Source: an uncultured Bacteroidales bacterium (GTDB lineage Bacteria > Bacteroidota > Bacteroidia > Bacteroidales > UBA932). From it: a stretch of 64,000 bases of DNA. The position numbers and the translations under genes were made by a program. Below the pieces are notes generated by a model. It saw only the letters and a list, made by a program, of their open reading frames with translations. It was not told the DNA's origin and made no database searches. The stretch covers positions 1 through 64,000 of the forward strand of contig CAMYAE010000002.1 in the NCBI GenBank assembly GCA_947253655.1. The letters are read 5' to 3'. Below are positions 53,021-62,748 of the stretch, one piece after another (within the stretch, counting starts at the first letter, position 1; every line of letters starts with the position of its first letter).

Positions 53021-54907
53021 CCTCCTAAAATAGACAAGTAAAACAGAAATATCAGAAGGGGATACTCCCGAAATGCGTGACGCCTGAGCAATGGTGGCCG
53101 GTGAATATTTTTTGAACTTCTGACGACATTCAATGGACAATCCGGACACCTTATCATAATCAAAATCCGGAGGAATTTCCAGATTCTCTAATCTCGAAAT
53201 CTTCTTGGCAATTTTTTCTTCCCTTTCAATATAACCTTGATATTTTACAGAAATCTCTGCGGCTTCCAAAATTTCCAAACTGCAATCTCTTTCATCAATC
53301 TCGTATTTCATCCTTGTTCCACGTGGAACATATTGAAGCAGTTTTTCAATCTCGACACCGGGGCGGGAAAGTACATCGGCAAGTTTTTTAGGCTCTGAAA
53401 GAGGTGCGGAGCCTATGGATAGCAGATAGCTATTAATGGTATCAGGCTTAATACTAACGCTGTAAACAAGAGATAGTAGATTATCAACAGCGGAATATTT
53501 GCTTCTTACTACATCCAACCTTTCCTTTGAGGCAAGACCAATAGAATAAGATTTTTCTGTAAGTCGAAGATCTGCATTATCCTGTCGCAACAATATCCTA
53601 TACTCGGCACGAGACGTGAACATACGATATGGCTCATCGACACCCTTTGTAATCAGATCATCAATCAATACTCCAATATAAGCTTCATTCCTTTTAAGGG
53701 TGAAAGGTGGGGCGTCATGTGTCTTTAGGTGTGCATTAATGCCTGCGATGAGTCCTTGGGCTGCAGCTTCCTCGTAACCTGTCGTACCGTTCACCTGACC
53801 TGCTAAGAACAGGTTTTCTATAACCTTAGACTCAAGTGTAGCCTTAAGATACACAGGATCAAAATAGTCGTACTCTACTGCATATCCCGGTTTGTAAATT
53901 TTAGCATTTTCAAAACCCACAATAGCATGCAGAGCGTCAAGCTGTACATTCAAAGGCAACGAAGACGAAAATCCCTGCAAATAGTATTCATGCGTATCAA
54001 TTCCCTCTGGCTCTAAAAAAAGTTGATGTGAGTCTTTGTCTGCAAAAGTGCGCAGCTTGTCTTCAATGCTCGGACAGTAACGCGGCCCTATACCATGAAT
54101 TGCCCCGGTAAAAAGCGGGGAGTCATTAAAACCGGTTCTAAGAATTTCGTGAACCTTTGGGTTCGTATGAAAAATAAAACAAGGGAGCTGCTTGGATCCA
54201 TCCTGTGCCTTAGACAATTTAGGCAAATATGAAAAACGTTGCGGCACCTCATCACCGGTCTGAACAGTAGCCACGGAAATATCAACGGAAGTAATGTCAA
54301 TTCTGGCCGGAGTCCCTGTCTTCATTCTGGCAGTCGGAATTCCGAAAGAAGAAAGTTGCTCGGTAAGACCGTAAGAAGAAAATTCACCAATCCTGCCACC
54401 GTCGAAAAAAGTGCGACCGATAAAAATTTTGCCTGAAAGAAAGGTGCCGGCAGTCAAAATAACCGCTTTAGAATTAAAAATTGCCCCTGTCCTGGTAGAG
54501 ACTCCTGAAATACGCGAACCCTGAAAGGTTAAGGAGATAACAATATCGACGTAAATATCTATGTTACAATTAGTTTCAAGGATTTTCCGCCAATTTGCAG
54601 AGAATGCTGATTTGTCGCATTGAGCACGCGGACTCCACATAGCCGGACCCTTTGAGCGATTTAGCATCCGGAACTGAAGAGTAGACATATCTGTAACGAT
54701 TCCGGTATATCCACCAAGTGCATCAATTTCTCGTACAATCTGACCTTTGGCTATTCCTCCTACCGACGGATTACAAGACATCTTGGCAAAGCCGGTCATA
54801 TCGGCAGAAACGAGCAAGACCGACGAACCCATATTTGCGGCAGCCATTGCGGCCTCACAACCGGCATGACCGCCACCGACCACAATTACATCATAAAGCT
54901 TGCTCAT
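53018..54907 (-). CDS. mnmG: tRNA uridine-5-carboxymethylaminomethyl modification enzyme MnmG (GidA)
   Basis: With MnmE it modifies U34 of some tRNAs using FAD. The 629-residue protein has the FAD motif [69 protein letters not shown] and [21 protein letters not shown]. It is often an origin-proximal gene in bacteria. One parS-like site is inside the gene (53315-53330, encoding VPRGT) and another at its end. The stop of ybeY overlaps its start in ATGA, which indicates translational coupling. Confidence 0.97.
   Translation of the reverse strand: MSKLYDVIVVGGGHAGCEAAMAAANMGSSVLLVSADMTGFAKMSCNPSVGGIAKGQIVREIDALGGYTGIVTDMSTLQFRMLNRSKGPAMWSPRAQCDKSAFSANWRKILETNCNIDIYVDIVISLTFQGSRISGVSTRTGAIFNSKAVILTAGTFLSGKIFIGRTFFDGGRIGEFSSYGLTEQLSSFGIPTARMKTGTPARIDITSVDISVATVQTGDEVPQRFSYLPKLSKAQDGSKQLPCFIFHTNPKVHEILRTGFNDSPLFTGAIHGIGPRYCPSIEDKLRTFADKDSHQLFLEPEGIDTHEYYLQGFSSSLPLNVQLDALHAIVGFENAKIYKPGYAVEYDYFDPVYLKATLESKVIENLFLAGQVNGTTGYEEAAAQGLIAGINAHLKTHDAPPFTLKRNEAYIGVLIDDLITKGVDEPYRMFTSRAEYRILLRQDNADLRLTEKSYSIGLASKERLDVVRSKYSAVDNLLSLVYSVSIKPDTINSYLLSIGSAPLSEPKKLADVLSRPGVEIEKLLQYVPRGTRMKYEIDERDCSLEILEAAEISVKYQGYIEREEKIAKKISRLENLEIPPDFDYDKVSGLSIECRQKFKKYSPATIAQASRISGVSPSDISVLLVYFRR
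53315..53330. other. parS-like palindrome 2 (inside mnmG)
   Basis: The same 16-base TGTTCCACGTGGAACA occurs again 314 bp from the first, inside mnmG, where it encodes the V-P-R-G-T of QYVPRGTR. No other copy was noticed in the window. Confidence 0.8.
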
Positions 54908-55329
54908 AAATTCATCGACCTCCTCAATTCAAGATACCGGTTCTCCATTGAACGCATGACTGATCTCTCATTATCAGTCTTGTCATCATAACCGATAAGA
55001 TGCAATATCCCATGGACAATCACTCTATGCAGTTCTTCATCAAAAGTAGAATTGTAGAAAGAGGCATTGTCCCTGACCGTATCTATGCTAATAAACAGGT
55101 CGCCGGAAAGTATAGAGCCTATACAGTAATCGAAAGTTATAATATCGGTATAATAATCATGACCTATATATTTCTTGTTGATTTCCAAAATATAGGCATC
55201 AGAACAGAAAATTATATTTATATCACCCAAACTCTTGGATTCGGCGGCAGCTACTTCATTAAGCCACCGGCGGGTCGAACGCTTCCGGTTATACAAGAAT
55301 TTTATATTTTGAAGACAGTAATTTACCAT
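54904..55329 (-). CDS. ybeY: Endoribonuclease YbeY
   Basis: YbeY takes part in 16S rRNA maturation and ribosome quality control. The 141-residue product has [34 protein letters not shown] in two pieces and the zinc site [16 protein letters not shown]. The classical motif is HGxLHLxGYDH; the third ligand is Asp here, a change I recall from other Bacteroidota. The stop overlaps the mnmG start by 4 bases. Confidence 0.94.
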   Translation of the reverse strand: MVNYCLQNIKFLYNRKRSTRRWLNEVAAAESKSLGDINIIFCSDAYILEINKKYIGHDYYTDIITFDYCIGSILSGDLFISIDTVRDNASFYNSTFDEELHRVIVHGILHLIGYDDKTDNERSVMRSMENRYLELRRSMNL

Positions 55330-55346
55330 GAGTCAAATAATTTATG

Positions 55347-55379
55347 CAAATCTACAACTAATAACTAAAAAATTTGAAA
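55347..55379 (-). promoter_or_regulatory. Promoter of ybeY-mnmG
   Basis: On the minus strand TTTC (55379-55376), 21 bp, TAGATTTG (55354-55347), 18 bases before the ATG. It overlaps the -33 element of the divergent tonB promoter, so the two may compete. Confidence 0.55.
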
Positions 55380-55403
55380 TAAAAATTATTATTTCTACCT
55401 TTA
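55373..55403 (+). promoter_or_regulatory. Promoter of tonB
   Basis: TTTG at 55373-55376, exactly 19 bp, TACCTTTA at 55396-55403; the ATG follows at 55435. Confidence 0.75.
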
Positions 55404-55434
55404 CAAAGTAAAACGATTATAAAAATACAGGTAT

Positions 55435-56127
55435 ATGGAAGTAAAGAAATCACAAAAGGCGAGCCTGGAAAACAAAAGGCTGCTTTTCATCGAAATAGGT
55501 CTTGTGATTGCCCTTTTGGCCGTGTGGTTTGCTTTTGAGTATACAACGAAAGATGCAAAAGTTTCCACATTGGATGCCGGAGAACAAGTCGTAGAAGTTG
55601 AAGACATGGTTCCTATTACTCAGGAGACACCTCCGCCTCCAGAGGCAGCACCTAAGATTCCTATACTCTCCGACCAGATCGATATCGTTGATGATGAAAT
55701 CAAAATCGATGACGATATGTTCCAAAATCTCGAAGACAACGACAATATGGGCGTAGAGATTATGGATTACGTAGAAGACGTAAAAGAAGAGGTTGTGGAA
55801 GAAGAAGCAATTCCATTCCAGCTTGTTGAGGAAAAGCCATCATTCAACGGTGGCGATGCCAATGAGTTCTCAAAATGGGTTAACTCAAAATTGGTTTATC
55901 CGGAAATTGCCAAGGAAAATGGCGTTCAGGGCAGGGTTACTCTTCAATTTACCGTTAATGCCGACGGCACGGTTTCAAACGTGAAAGTGCTCCGCGGAGT
56001 TCACTCATCTCTTGACAAGGAGGCAGTTCGCGTCGTGTCAAGTTCACCGAAATGGAAGCCGGGCAAGCAAAGGGATCGTGCAGTGAAAGTGACATATACA
56101 TTCCCTGTAATATTCCAGTTGAGATAG
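55435..56127 (+). CDS. TonB family energy transducer
   Basis: The 230-residue protein has one N-terminal membrane helix (residues 17-35, LFIEIGLVIALLAVWFAF), a proline-rich and acidic periplasmic linker (TPPPPEAAPKIP, then many Asp/Glu to about residue 120) and the TonB C-terminal domain (140-230) with FNGGDANEFSKWVNSKLVYPEIAKENGVQGRV-type sequence, VNADGTVSNVKVLRG, and a final YTFPVIFQL. It powers TonB-dependent receptors. exbB/exbD are not adjacent. The gene is monocistronic with a terminator. Confidence 0.94.
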   Translation: MEVKKSQKASLENKRLLFIEIGLVIALLAVWFAFEYTTKDAKVSTLDAGEQVVEVEDMVPITQETPPPPEAAPKIPILSDQIDIVDDEIKIDDDMFQNLEDNDNMGVEIMDYVEDVKEEVVEEEAIPFQLVEEKPSFNGGDANEFSKWVNSKLVYPEIAKENGVQGRVTLQFTVNADGTVSNVKVLRGVHSSLDKEAVRVVSSSPKWKPGKQRDRAVKVTYTFPVIFQLR

Positions 56128-56150
56128 GATATCTTTAAATATATTAAGTC

Positions 56151-56190
56151 AGTGTGTGTCAAAAGAAAAATTTTGGCACACACTTTTTCT
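56151..56190 (+). terminator. Terminator of tonB
   Basis: AGTGTGTGTCAAAA (56151-56164) pairs with TTTTGGCACACACT (56171-56184) with one mismatch, followed by TTTTTC. Confidence 0.9.
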
Positions 56191-56235
56191 GAAAAGACAA
56201 TACTAAAAGGCTATATGCCATATAAATCATAATAT

Positions 56236-57420
56236 ATGACAGAAGTACAAATAGAAAAAGCTGTATTCGTCGGAATTATCAAAGCCGGAGATGACGAAAG
56301 AAAGATAATGGAATATCTGGACGAACTTGAATTTCTCGCAGAGACAGCAGGTGTTACGGGTGACAGGAAATTCATACAAAAGCTGGATAAGCCTGAAAAC
56401 AGCACATATATAAGGAGCGGAAAACTCAAGGAAATCGCAGAGTATTGCGAAGAAAATAAAATAAGCTACGCAATATTCGATGACGAATTGAGCGGAATGC
56501 AGCAAAGGAACATCGAGAAAATCATAAAGACAAGTTTCGTTATTGACAGAACGAGCCTCATTCTTGAGATATTCGCCCAGAGAGCAAAAACTTCATACGC
56601 CAAAATGCAGGTGGAACTTGCAAGATATAATTATATGCTGCCAAGACTTGCAGGCATGTGGACGCACCTTGAAAGACAGAGAGGAGGCAGAGGAACAAGA
56701 GGAGGAATGGGTGAAACCCAAATAGAGGTGGACAGGCGTATCGTAAAGGAAAGAATTACAAAACTAAAGGCTCAACTCCAGAAAGTAGACAGGCAAATGG
56801 CTACGCAAAGGGGCAATAGGGGCAATATGGTGAGACTTTCACTCGTTGGATACACCAACGTAGGCAAGAGTACAATAATGAATTTACTTGCCAAATCTGA
56901 CGTGTTTGCGGAAAACAAACTGTTCGCTACTCTGGACACTACTGTCAGAAAGGTTGTTATCGAAAACGTGCCCTTCCTGCTGAGCGATACGGTTGGATTT
57001 ATTCGAAAACTTCCTACACAACTCATTGAGGCGTTCAAGAGCACATTGGACGAAGTAAGAGAGGCGGATATACTTGTACATGTAGTAGATATCTCGCATG
57101 CTGATTTTGAGGAGCAAATGGCAGTTGTTGAGAAAACACTGAAAGACATTGATGCTGCCGACAAGCCTACATACATAATTTTCAATAAAATAGACGCCTA
57201 CCGACACGAGGAGTACGATGAATTCTCCTTAGAGCCTAAAAACAAGGCTAACCGCACACTTGACGAACTGAAGAACAGCTGGTTTGCCAGAGAGAAAACT
57301 CCTTGCATATTCATATCTGCAAAAGAGAAAATAGGTATAGAAAAACTTAAGAACGATATCTATAAAATGGTGGCTGAAATCCATGCAGGACGCTATCCAT
57401 TCAATAATTTCTTATGGTAG
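56236..57420 (+). CDS. hflX: GTPase HflX
   Basis: HflX splits stalled ribosomes. The 394-residue protein has the N-terminal HflX domain (to about 200) ending in LAGMWTHLERQRGGRGTRGGMGETQ (in two parts), and the GTPase domain with Walker A GYTNVGKST (about 205), DTVGFIRKLPTQLIEAFKSTL (G3, switch II) and NKID (G4). No frame problem is seen. It converges on sdhB with a minus-strand terminator between. Confidence 0.96.
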   Translation: MTEVQIEKAVFVGIIKAGDDERKIMEYLDELEFLAETAGVTGDRKFIQKLDKPENSTYIRSGKLKEIAEYCEENKISYAIFDDELSGMQQRNIEKIIKTSFVIDRTSLILEIFAQRAKTSYAKMQVELARYNYMLPRLAGMWTHLERQRGGRGTRGGMGETQIEVDRRIVKERITKLKAQLQKVDRQMATQRGNRGNMVRLSLVGYTNVGKSTIMNLLAKSDVFAENKLFATLDTTVRKVVIENVPFLLSDTVGFIRKLPTQLIEAFKSTLDEVREADILVHVVDISHADFEEQMAVVEKTLKDIDAADKPTYIIFNKIDAYRHEEYDEFSLEPKNKANRTLDELKNSWFAREKTPCIFISAKEKIGIEKLKNDIYKMVAEIHAGRYPFNNFLW

Positions 57421-57440
57421 CAGGCTGCCGGAGCGGATAT

Positions 57441-57472
57441 AAAAAAAGCATCGGATTATCAAAACCCGATGC
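57441..57472 (-). terminator. Terminator of sdhB
   Basis: GCATCGG (57448-57454) pairs with CCGATGC (57466-57472). On the minus strand seven T follow the stem. Confidence 0.85.
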
Positions 57473-57505
57473 ACAATAACAAAAAAACTTAAATCTATGA
57501 AAAAA

Positions 57506-58285
57506 CTATTCGCTAAATTTAGCCTTAAGAAATTCACGGTTGAGACGGGCGATATGCTCAACTGAAATACCTTTAGGGCATTCCATCTCGCAAGCACGGG
57601 TATTTGTGCAATTGCCGAACCCAAGTTCGTCCATTTTTGCAACCATTGCACGTGCACGCCTTGCAGCCTCAGGACGTCCTTGAGGAAGTAGGGCAAGCGA
57701 ACTTACTCTTGCACCCACAAAAAGCATTGCAGAGCCGTTCTTACATGTCGCAACGCAAGATCCGCAGCCAATACAAGAAGCCGCATCCATGCTCTTCTCT
57801 GCAACTTCATGAGGAATGAGCAAATCATTACCGTCCTGTGCAGCACCCGTTCGCACTGAAATAAATCCTCCGGCCTGCAATATCTTATCAAAGGCGGTAC
57901 GATCCACAACAAGATCCTTAATCACAGGGAAACCTGAACTTCTCCAAGGCTCAACCGTGATAGTGGCCCCGTCCTTAAAATGCCTCATAAACAGCTGACA
58001 GGTAGTCACATGATCATCCGGACCGTGTGCCCTTCCGTCAATATACAATGAGCATGCTCCGCAAATACCCTCGCGGCAGTCGTGGTCAAAAGAAACAGGA
58101 CCGCTGCTCTTGCAACCTTTCTCCACAGCTACCGGATCATTGCCCTCTCTGATAAGCTGTTCATTGAGTATGTCCAGCATCTCCAAAAAGGAAGCGTCCT
58201 CTTCAATATCTGAGATGTGGTATGTCTCGAAATGGCCCTTGGCCTTGGCGTTTTTCTGACGCCATATCTTCAAATTAAAATCCAT
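57506..58285 (-). CDS. sdhB: Succinate dehydrogenase/fumarate reductase iron-sulfur subunit
   Basis: The 259-residue subunit carries electrons between the flavin and the quinone. Cluster sites are visible: [20 protein letters not shown]...C for [2Fe-2S], [11 protein letters not shown] for [4Fe-4S] and [15 protein letters not shown] for the third cluster. It starts 5 bases after the sdhA stop. In Bacteroidota the complex often works as fumarate reductase in anaerobic respiration. The cytochrome b subunit gene is not in this window. Confidence 0.96.
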   Translation of the reverse strand: MDFNLKIWRQKNAKAKGHFETYHISDIEEDASFLEMLDILNEQLIREGNDPVAVEKGCKSSGPVSFDHDCREGICGACSLYIDGRAHGPDDHVTTCQLFMRHFKDGATITVEPWRSSGFPVIKDLVVDRTAFDKILQAGGFISVRTGAAQDGNDLLIPHEVAEKSMDAASCIGCGSCVATCKNGSAMLFVGARVSSLALLPQGRPEAARRARAMVAKMDELGFGNCTNTRACEMECPKGISVEHIARLNREFLKAKFSE

Positions 58286-58290
58286 TTCAA

Positions 58291-60237
58291 TTATTCTTTA
58301 TAATTTCTGGTAGCTACCTTAATGAATTCATACTTAAGAGGTTCCTTATGAAGTACAGGCTCTTTTCCATCTCCCTCATATTCCCAGACCGAAACATACA
58401 TAAAGTTCTCGTCATCCCTCTTTGCCTCTCCCTCCGGAGTCTGGCTCTCTATACGGAAGTGACCTCCGCATGACTCATTTCTATTAAGTGCGTCCCTTGC
58501 CATAAGTTCACCTATTTCGATGAAATCGGCAAGTCTCAAAGCCTTTTCAAGTTCCTGGTTAAACTCTTCGTTAGTCCCCGGAACACAAACATCCTTCCAG
58601 AATTCTTTACGTAACTCTGCTATTTCCTCTATTGCTTTTTTCAGGCCCTCTTCACTTCTGGCCATACCTACATATTCCCACATGATATGCCCAAGTCTCT
58701 TGTGAAGCGAATCCACAGTCTGCTTTCCTTTAATGGAAAGAAGCCTGTTAATCCTCTCACGTACAGCGTTCTCCGCCTCATCAAATTCCTTGATAGAAGT
58801 GTCCGTCTTAGGCTCGGAGAATTTATGTGAAAGATAGTCACCTATTGTGACAGGAAGTACAAAATAACCGTCGGCAAGACCCTGCATAAGAGCGGAAGCT
58901 CCAAGACGGTTGCCGCCATGATCGGAGAAGTTAGCCTCACCGATAGCATACAGGCCTGGCACAGTTGTCTGAAGATCATAATCTACCCAAATGCCGCCCA
59001 TAGTGTAATGGATAGCAGGATATATCATCATAGGCTCATCCCAAGGATTTGAAGCTGTAATCTTTTCGTACATTTCAAAAAGATTGCCGTAACGCTCTGC
59101 AACCCTCTGATGTCCCAAACGGTCTATCGCATCCTTGAAATCAAGGAAAACGGCAAGTCCGGACTCATTAACACCGTAGCCGGCATCACATCTTTCTTTT
59201 GCTGCCCGTGAAGCCACGTCACGCGGAACAAGATTTCCGAAAGCAGGATACCTGCGCTCAAGATAATAGTCTCTGTCTTCTTCAGGAATCTGAGATGGCT
59301 TTATTTCATGAGACCTAAGCCTCTTGACATCCTCAAGCTTTTTAGGAACCCATATACGTCCGTCATTACGCAAAGACTCCGACATAAGGGTCAGCTTACT
59401 CTGCTGCTCTCCGTGAACAGGAATACATGTTGGATGGATTTGGGCAAAGCAAGGATTTGCAAAATAGGCTCCTTTTTTATAGCACTGCCAAGCAGCAGAA
59501 CCATTGCTATTCATTGCATTGGTGGACAGAAAATATGCATTTCCGTAACCTCCAGTAGCTATAACCACAGCATGCGCGCCAAACCTTTCGAGCTTTCCGG
59601 TAACGATATTCCTGGCTATAATTCCTTTTGCTTCCCCGTTAACAACTACGAGATCAAGCATTTCATGGCGAGGATAACTCTTCACTGTACCTGCTGCAAT
59701 CTCTTTGTTGAGAGAGGCATAAGCACCTAAAAGCAATTGCTGTCCTGTTTGTCCTCTGGCATAGAAAGTACGACTTACCTGCACACCGCCGAATGAGCGG
59801 TTGGCAAGATACCCACCGTATTCCCTCGCAAACGGAACTCCCTGAGCAACGCACTGGTCTATAATATTTGCACTAACCTCGGCCAGACGATATACGTTAG
59901 CTTCACGGCTTCTGTAGTCCCCTCCCTTGATTGTGTCATAAAACAGACGATATATGGAATCGTTGTCGTTCTGGTAATTCTTCGCTGCATTTATACCGCC
60001 CTGAGCAGCAATGGAATGCGCTCTTCTCGGGCTGTCACTGATACAAAAGATCTTGACATTATAGCCAAGCTCGCCTAAAGAAGCAGCTGCAGAAGCGCCT
60101 CCAAGACCTGTGCCCACTACAATTATTTCAAGCTTTCTCTTGTTGTTAGGACTTACAAGGCGAATCTCGGACTTCCTTTTTGTCCATTTTTCTGCCAAAG
60201 GTCCGTCAGGAATCTTTGATATAAGTTTATCGGCCAT
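58291..60237 (-). CDS. sdhA: Succinate dehydrogenase/fumarate reductase flavoprotein
   Basis: The 648-residue subunit holds FAD and the dicarboxylate site. Motifs: [22 protein letters not shown] (Rossmann), the covalent-FAD histidine in [33 protein letters not shown], and [27 protein letters not shown] in two pieces. Normal Bacteroidota order is sdhC-sdhA-sdhB; here the gene before sdhA is an unrelated hydrolase, and the 44-base gap cannot hold sdhC. Confidence 0.96.
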   Translation of the reverse strand: MADKLISKIPDGPLAEKWTKRKSEIRLVSPNNKRKLEIIVVGTGLGGASAAASLGELGYNVKIFCISDSPRRAHSIAAQGGINAAKNYQNDNDSIYRLFYDTIKGGDYRSREANVYRLAEVSANIIDQCVAQGVPFAREYGGYLANRSFGGVQVSRTFYARGQTGQQLLLGAYASLNKEIAAGTVKSYPRHEMLDLVVVNGEAKGIIARNIVTGKLERFGAHAVVIATGGYGNAYFLSTNAMNSNGSAAWQCYKKGAYFANPCFAQIHPTCIPVHGEQQSKLTLMSESLRNDGRIWVPKKLEDVKRLRSHEIKPSQIPEEDRDYYLERRYPAFGNLVPRDVASRAAKERCDAGYGVNESGLAVFLDFKDAIDRLGHQRVAERYGNLFEMYEKITASNPWDEPMMIYPAIHYTMGGIWVDYDLQTTVPGLYAIGEANFSDHGGNRLGASALMQGLADGYFVLPVTIGDYLSHKFSEPKTDTSIKEFDEAENAVRERINRLLSIKGKQTVDSLHKRLGHIMWEYVGMARSEEGLKKAIEEIAELRKEFWKDVCVPGTNEEFNQELEKALRLADFIEIGELMARDALNRNESCGGHFRIESQTPEGEAKRDDENFMYVSVWEYEGDGKEPVLHKEPLKYEFIKVATRNYKE

Positions 60238-60281
60238 GTTATAGTTGTATAAAAATTAATTTTAAGATTCTATCCGCAATT

Positions 60282-61334
60282 TTAGTCATTTTTATCGGAT
60301 TCCACAACAATATATCTATATGAACCATAAAACTTGGTCATTATAGCATCATATTTCCTGTAAAAAGCACCATTCCTGATTTTTTCTGACGCCCAATCCT
60401 CATATATCCTTTTGAACTTTGCTGCCAATTCATCCTCCCCTGCCGACCCCTTGTCCAAAGAATGATGCTTCATAAAATCAGGAAGATTGTCTTTTTCCAC
60501 TGCTATTAAAGGCACGATAGGAGCATTTGACGGAAAACCCAAAACGGTCCACATTACCGCACAAGGATTTTTTCGTCCCGGCTCCACTCCTTCAAAAACT
60601 ATAGAGGCGGAAGTTATATCTCTCTCAATAGGCTTTCCTGACCGGGATATCCTGTTTATAAGATATTTATAATCAATATCAATTTTCCCGAAAGACCCCT
60701 TTCCAAAAGACCTCGGTACTGTCGCCATGATTTCACAAGCTCTGTCAAATCTATCAACACCTTTTCTGTCTTCAACCCTGCCTGTCCTCGTAAAATTCGT
60801 CACCACCATATAGCCGTCAGGAGCGACACTTGCATCATTTACATCGAACTTAACCCAAGAATGATTGTTCACCTCATAATACGCTGCTCCTCCAATGGCA
60901 TCTATAACGCCGAAATTAGCCTCAACTCCCATAGGACGCCTGAGCGTGTCAAGATAGACCTCAAAATCCTTTACACTCGAACATATTTCAAGAGCCCGGT
61001 GCATCAAAAATCCCTCCTTGTCCATTTCAGAAAATGGCACATCATCGTCTTTCAAATCGTATGTTGCCGTATTCATAATACAGAAGCCTGCGGTGTTCGT
61101 TCCTGCCCAGACCTCCCCTACAGTATCTGAAGCATTTGCAAGAGCGACAAAGTCATATTTTTCACCAACTATCCTTACCATTTTATTGTCGAGAAAGTCC
61201 GTGTCCCGATGTTTCAACATCAGTGGCTTACCGCTAACAGTAACTCTCGCGGAAACGATAACGGAAGTGCAGGCTTGGGATTTATTTCCTAACAAAGAGA
61301 ACACCAACAAAAAAATACATATTTTTTTATACAT
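60282..61334 (-). CDS. Secreted Ntn hydrolase, C45/acyl-CoA:6-APA acyltransferase-like
   Basis: The 350-residue protein has a signal peptide ending before QACTSVIVSARVTVSG, so Cys22 would become the N-terminal nucleophile. The core HRDTDF, GTNTAGFCIMNTATYD, VEANFGVIDAIGGAAYYEV and DGYMVVTNFTRTG fits the AAT/C45 superfamily (PF03417), which cleaves or forms amide bonds of fatty acids, bile acids or peptides. The substrate is unknown. It lies 44 bases before sdhA, on the same strand, between ruvB and sdhA. Confidence 0.82.
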   Translation of the reverse strand: MYKKICIFLLVFSLLGNKSQACTSVIVSARVTVSGKPLMLKHRDTDFLDNKMVRIVGEKYDFVALANASDTVGEVWAGTNTAGFCIMNTATYDLKDDDVPFSEMDKEGFLMHRALEICSSVKDFEVYLDTLRRPMGVEANFGVIDAIGGAAYYEVNNHSWVKFDVNDASVAPDGYMVVTNFTRTGRVEDRKGVDRFDRACEIMATVPRSFGKGSFGKIDIDYKYLINRISRSGKPIERDITSASIVFEGVEPGRKNPCAVMWTVLGFPSNAPIVPLIAVEKDNLPDFMKHHSLDKGSAGEDELAAKFKRIYEDWASEKIRNGAFYRKYDAIMTKFYGSYRYIVVESDKND

Positions 61335-61415
61335 ATTTATAAATCTTAACTATTTATAATTTAATATGCCAAGACTCGTTGGGCAGAATGTGGTTTTGGA
61401 GGAAAATAAAAAAAT

Positions 61416-62459
61416 CTAATCGAACAGATTTCTGTCATTATAATCTGAAGATTTGTTGGAGAGATATTCCATGAGGCCGCAGTGCTCGTAGGCAAATGAG
61501 GTGGCAATACGGCCTCTGGGAGTTCTCTGAATAAAACCTTCCTTGATAAGGAAAGGCTCATAAACTTCTTCTATCGTCCCCTGCTCCTCACCGACTGCTG
61601 TCGCTATGGTATTCGCTCCAACCGGACCTCCGTTGAATTTAGTAATAATGGTATGAAGGATTTTGTTGTCTATCTGATCCAAACCTCTCTTGTCTATATT
61701 CAATGCGTCCAATGCATATTTTGCAATACTTATTTCGATATGGCCGTCTCCTTTCACCTGGGCAAAATCGCGAACCCTCTTCAACAGAGCATTGGCAATA
61801 CGGGGAGTACCGCGACTTCTCAAAGCTATCTCATTTGCCGCTATATCGTCAATACCCACTTTAAGGATATTTGCACTTCTTTTAACGATATGCACCAACT
61901 CTTTGGTGTCGTAATACTCCAAAGCAAAATTAATCCCGAATCTTGCCCTTAAAGGAGCTGTAAGCAGACCGCTTCTCGTAGTCGCACCTACAAGAGTGAA
62001 AGGATTTAAACCGATACGTACAGAACGTGCACCAGGACCCTTGTCTATCATTATATCTATGACATAATCCTCCATTGCCGAATAAAGGTACTCTTCAACC
62101 TCAGGAGAAAGCCTGTGAATCTCATCTATAAAAAGCACATCGCCGGTTTCGAGCGAAGTCAAAAGACCTGCCAGATCCCCCGGTTTATCCAACACAGGAC
62201 CTGAAGTAATCTTCATATTGACATTCAATTCATTAGCGATTATATGAGCCAAAGTGGTCTTGCCTAAACCCGGAGGCCCGTGGAAAAGTACATGATCCAA
62301 AGACTCCCCGCGAAGACGGGCAGCCTGAATAAATATTTTCAAATTGGATATTATCTTCTCTTGTCCTGTAAAATCAGTCAGTTCCTGAGGCCTGATAATT
62401 CCGTCTAAATCCTTATCTTTGTCGGAATTGGATTGATACGGATTAAAGTCATCTTCCAT
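61416..62459 (-). CDS. ruvB: Holliday junction DNA helicase subunit RuvB
   Basis: The hexameric motor drives branch migration with RuvA. The 347-residue protein has [15 protein letters not shown], Walker [44 protein letters not shown] (Walker B), [19 protein letters not shown] and the C-terminal winged helix ([19 protein letters not shown]). The -7 element TATATTTG on the minus strand (62480-62487) lies 20 bases upstream. The region behind it is the origin candidate. Confidence 0.97.
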   Translation of the reverse strand: MEDDFNPYQSNSDKDKDLDGIIRPQELTDFTGQEKIISNLKIFIQAARLRGESLDHVLFHGPPGLGKTTLAHIIANELNVNMKITSGPVLDKPGDLAGLLTSLETGDVLFIDEIHRLSPEVEEYLYSAMEDYVIDIMIDKGPGARSVRIGLNPFTLVGATTRSGLLTAPLRARFGINFALEYYDTKELVHIVKRSANILKVGIDDIAANEIALRSRGTPRIANALLKRVRDFAQVKGDGHIEISIAKYALDALNIDKRGLDQIDNKILHTIITKFNGGPVGANTIATAVGEEQGTIEEVYEPFLIKEGFIQRTPRGRIATSFAYEHCGLMEYLSNKSSDYNDRNLFD

Positions 62460-62479
62460 TTCACAAAATATTATATATA

Positions 62480-62487
62480 CAAATATA
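62480..62487 (-). promoter_or_regulatory. -7 element for ruvB
   Basis: TATATTTG on the minus strand, a perfect TAnnTTTG, with no good -33 element. Confidence 0.45.
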
Positions 62488-62489
62488 GT

Positions 62490-62748
62490 TTATTTATTTA
62501 TAATTATTGATGATTATAATGTATCTGTGAATATGTTGAATAGTTATTATAAATAGTTGATAATTAATTAAATAAATATGTGGATAAGTGTCAAATACAT
62601 TATTGAAAAGTTTAGATTCAAATGTTTATTAAAAATTTGTTTTATTTAATTTAAAAATTGTTTCTAAAAATTTAAGATTTATCAAAATTTAGTTTTTAAT
62701 ATTTATCAACAAGTTTTCAATAGGTTTTCAACTGTATAATATACTTGA
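62490..62748. other. Candidate replication origin (oriC) in the ruvB-mfd spacer
   Basis: The spacer between divergent ruvB and mfd is about 259 bases and extremely AT-rich. It contains a perfect DnaA box (TTATCCACA, read on the minus strand, 62579-62587), TTATCAACA at 62703-62711, TTTTCAATA at 62714-62722 and TTTTCAACT at 62725-62733 (each 11 bp apart), TTATCAAAA at 62679-62687, and minus-strand TTATCAACT at 62555-62563. Between the perfect box and this array lies a run of nearly pure A and T (62610-62700) that could unwind. No gene is present. Confidence 0.55.
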
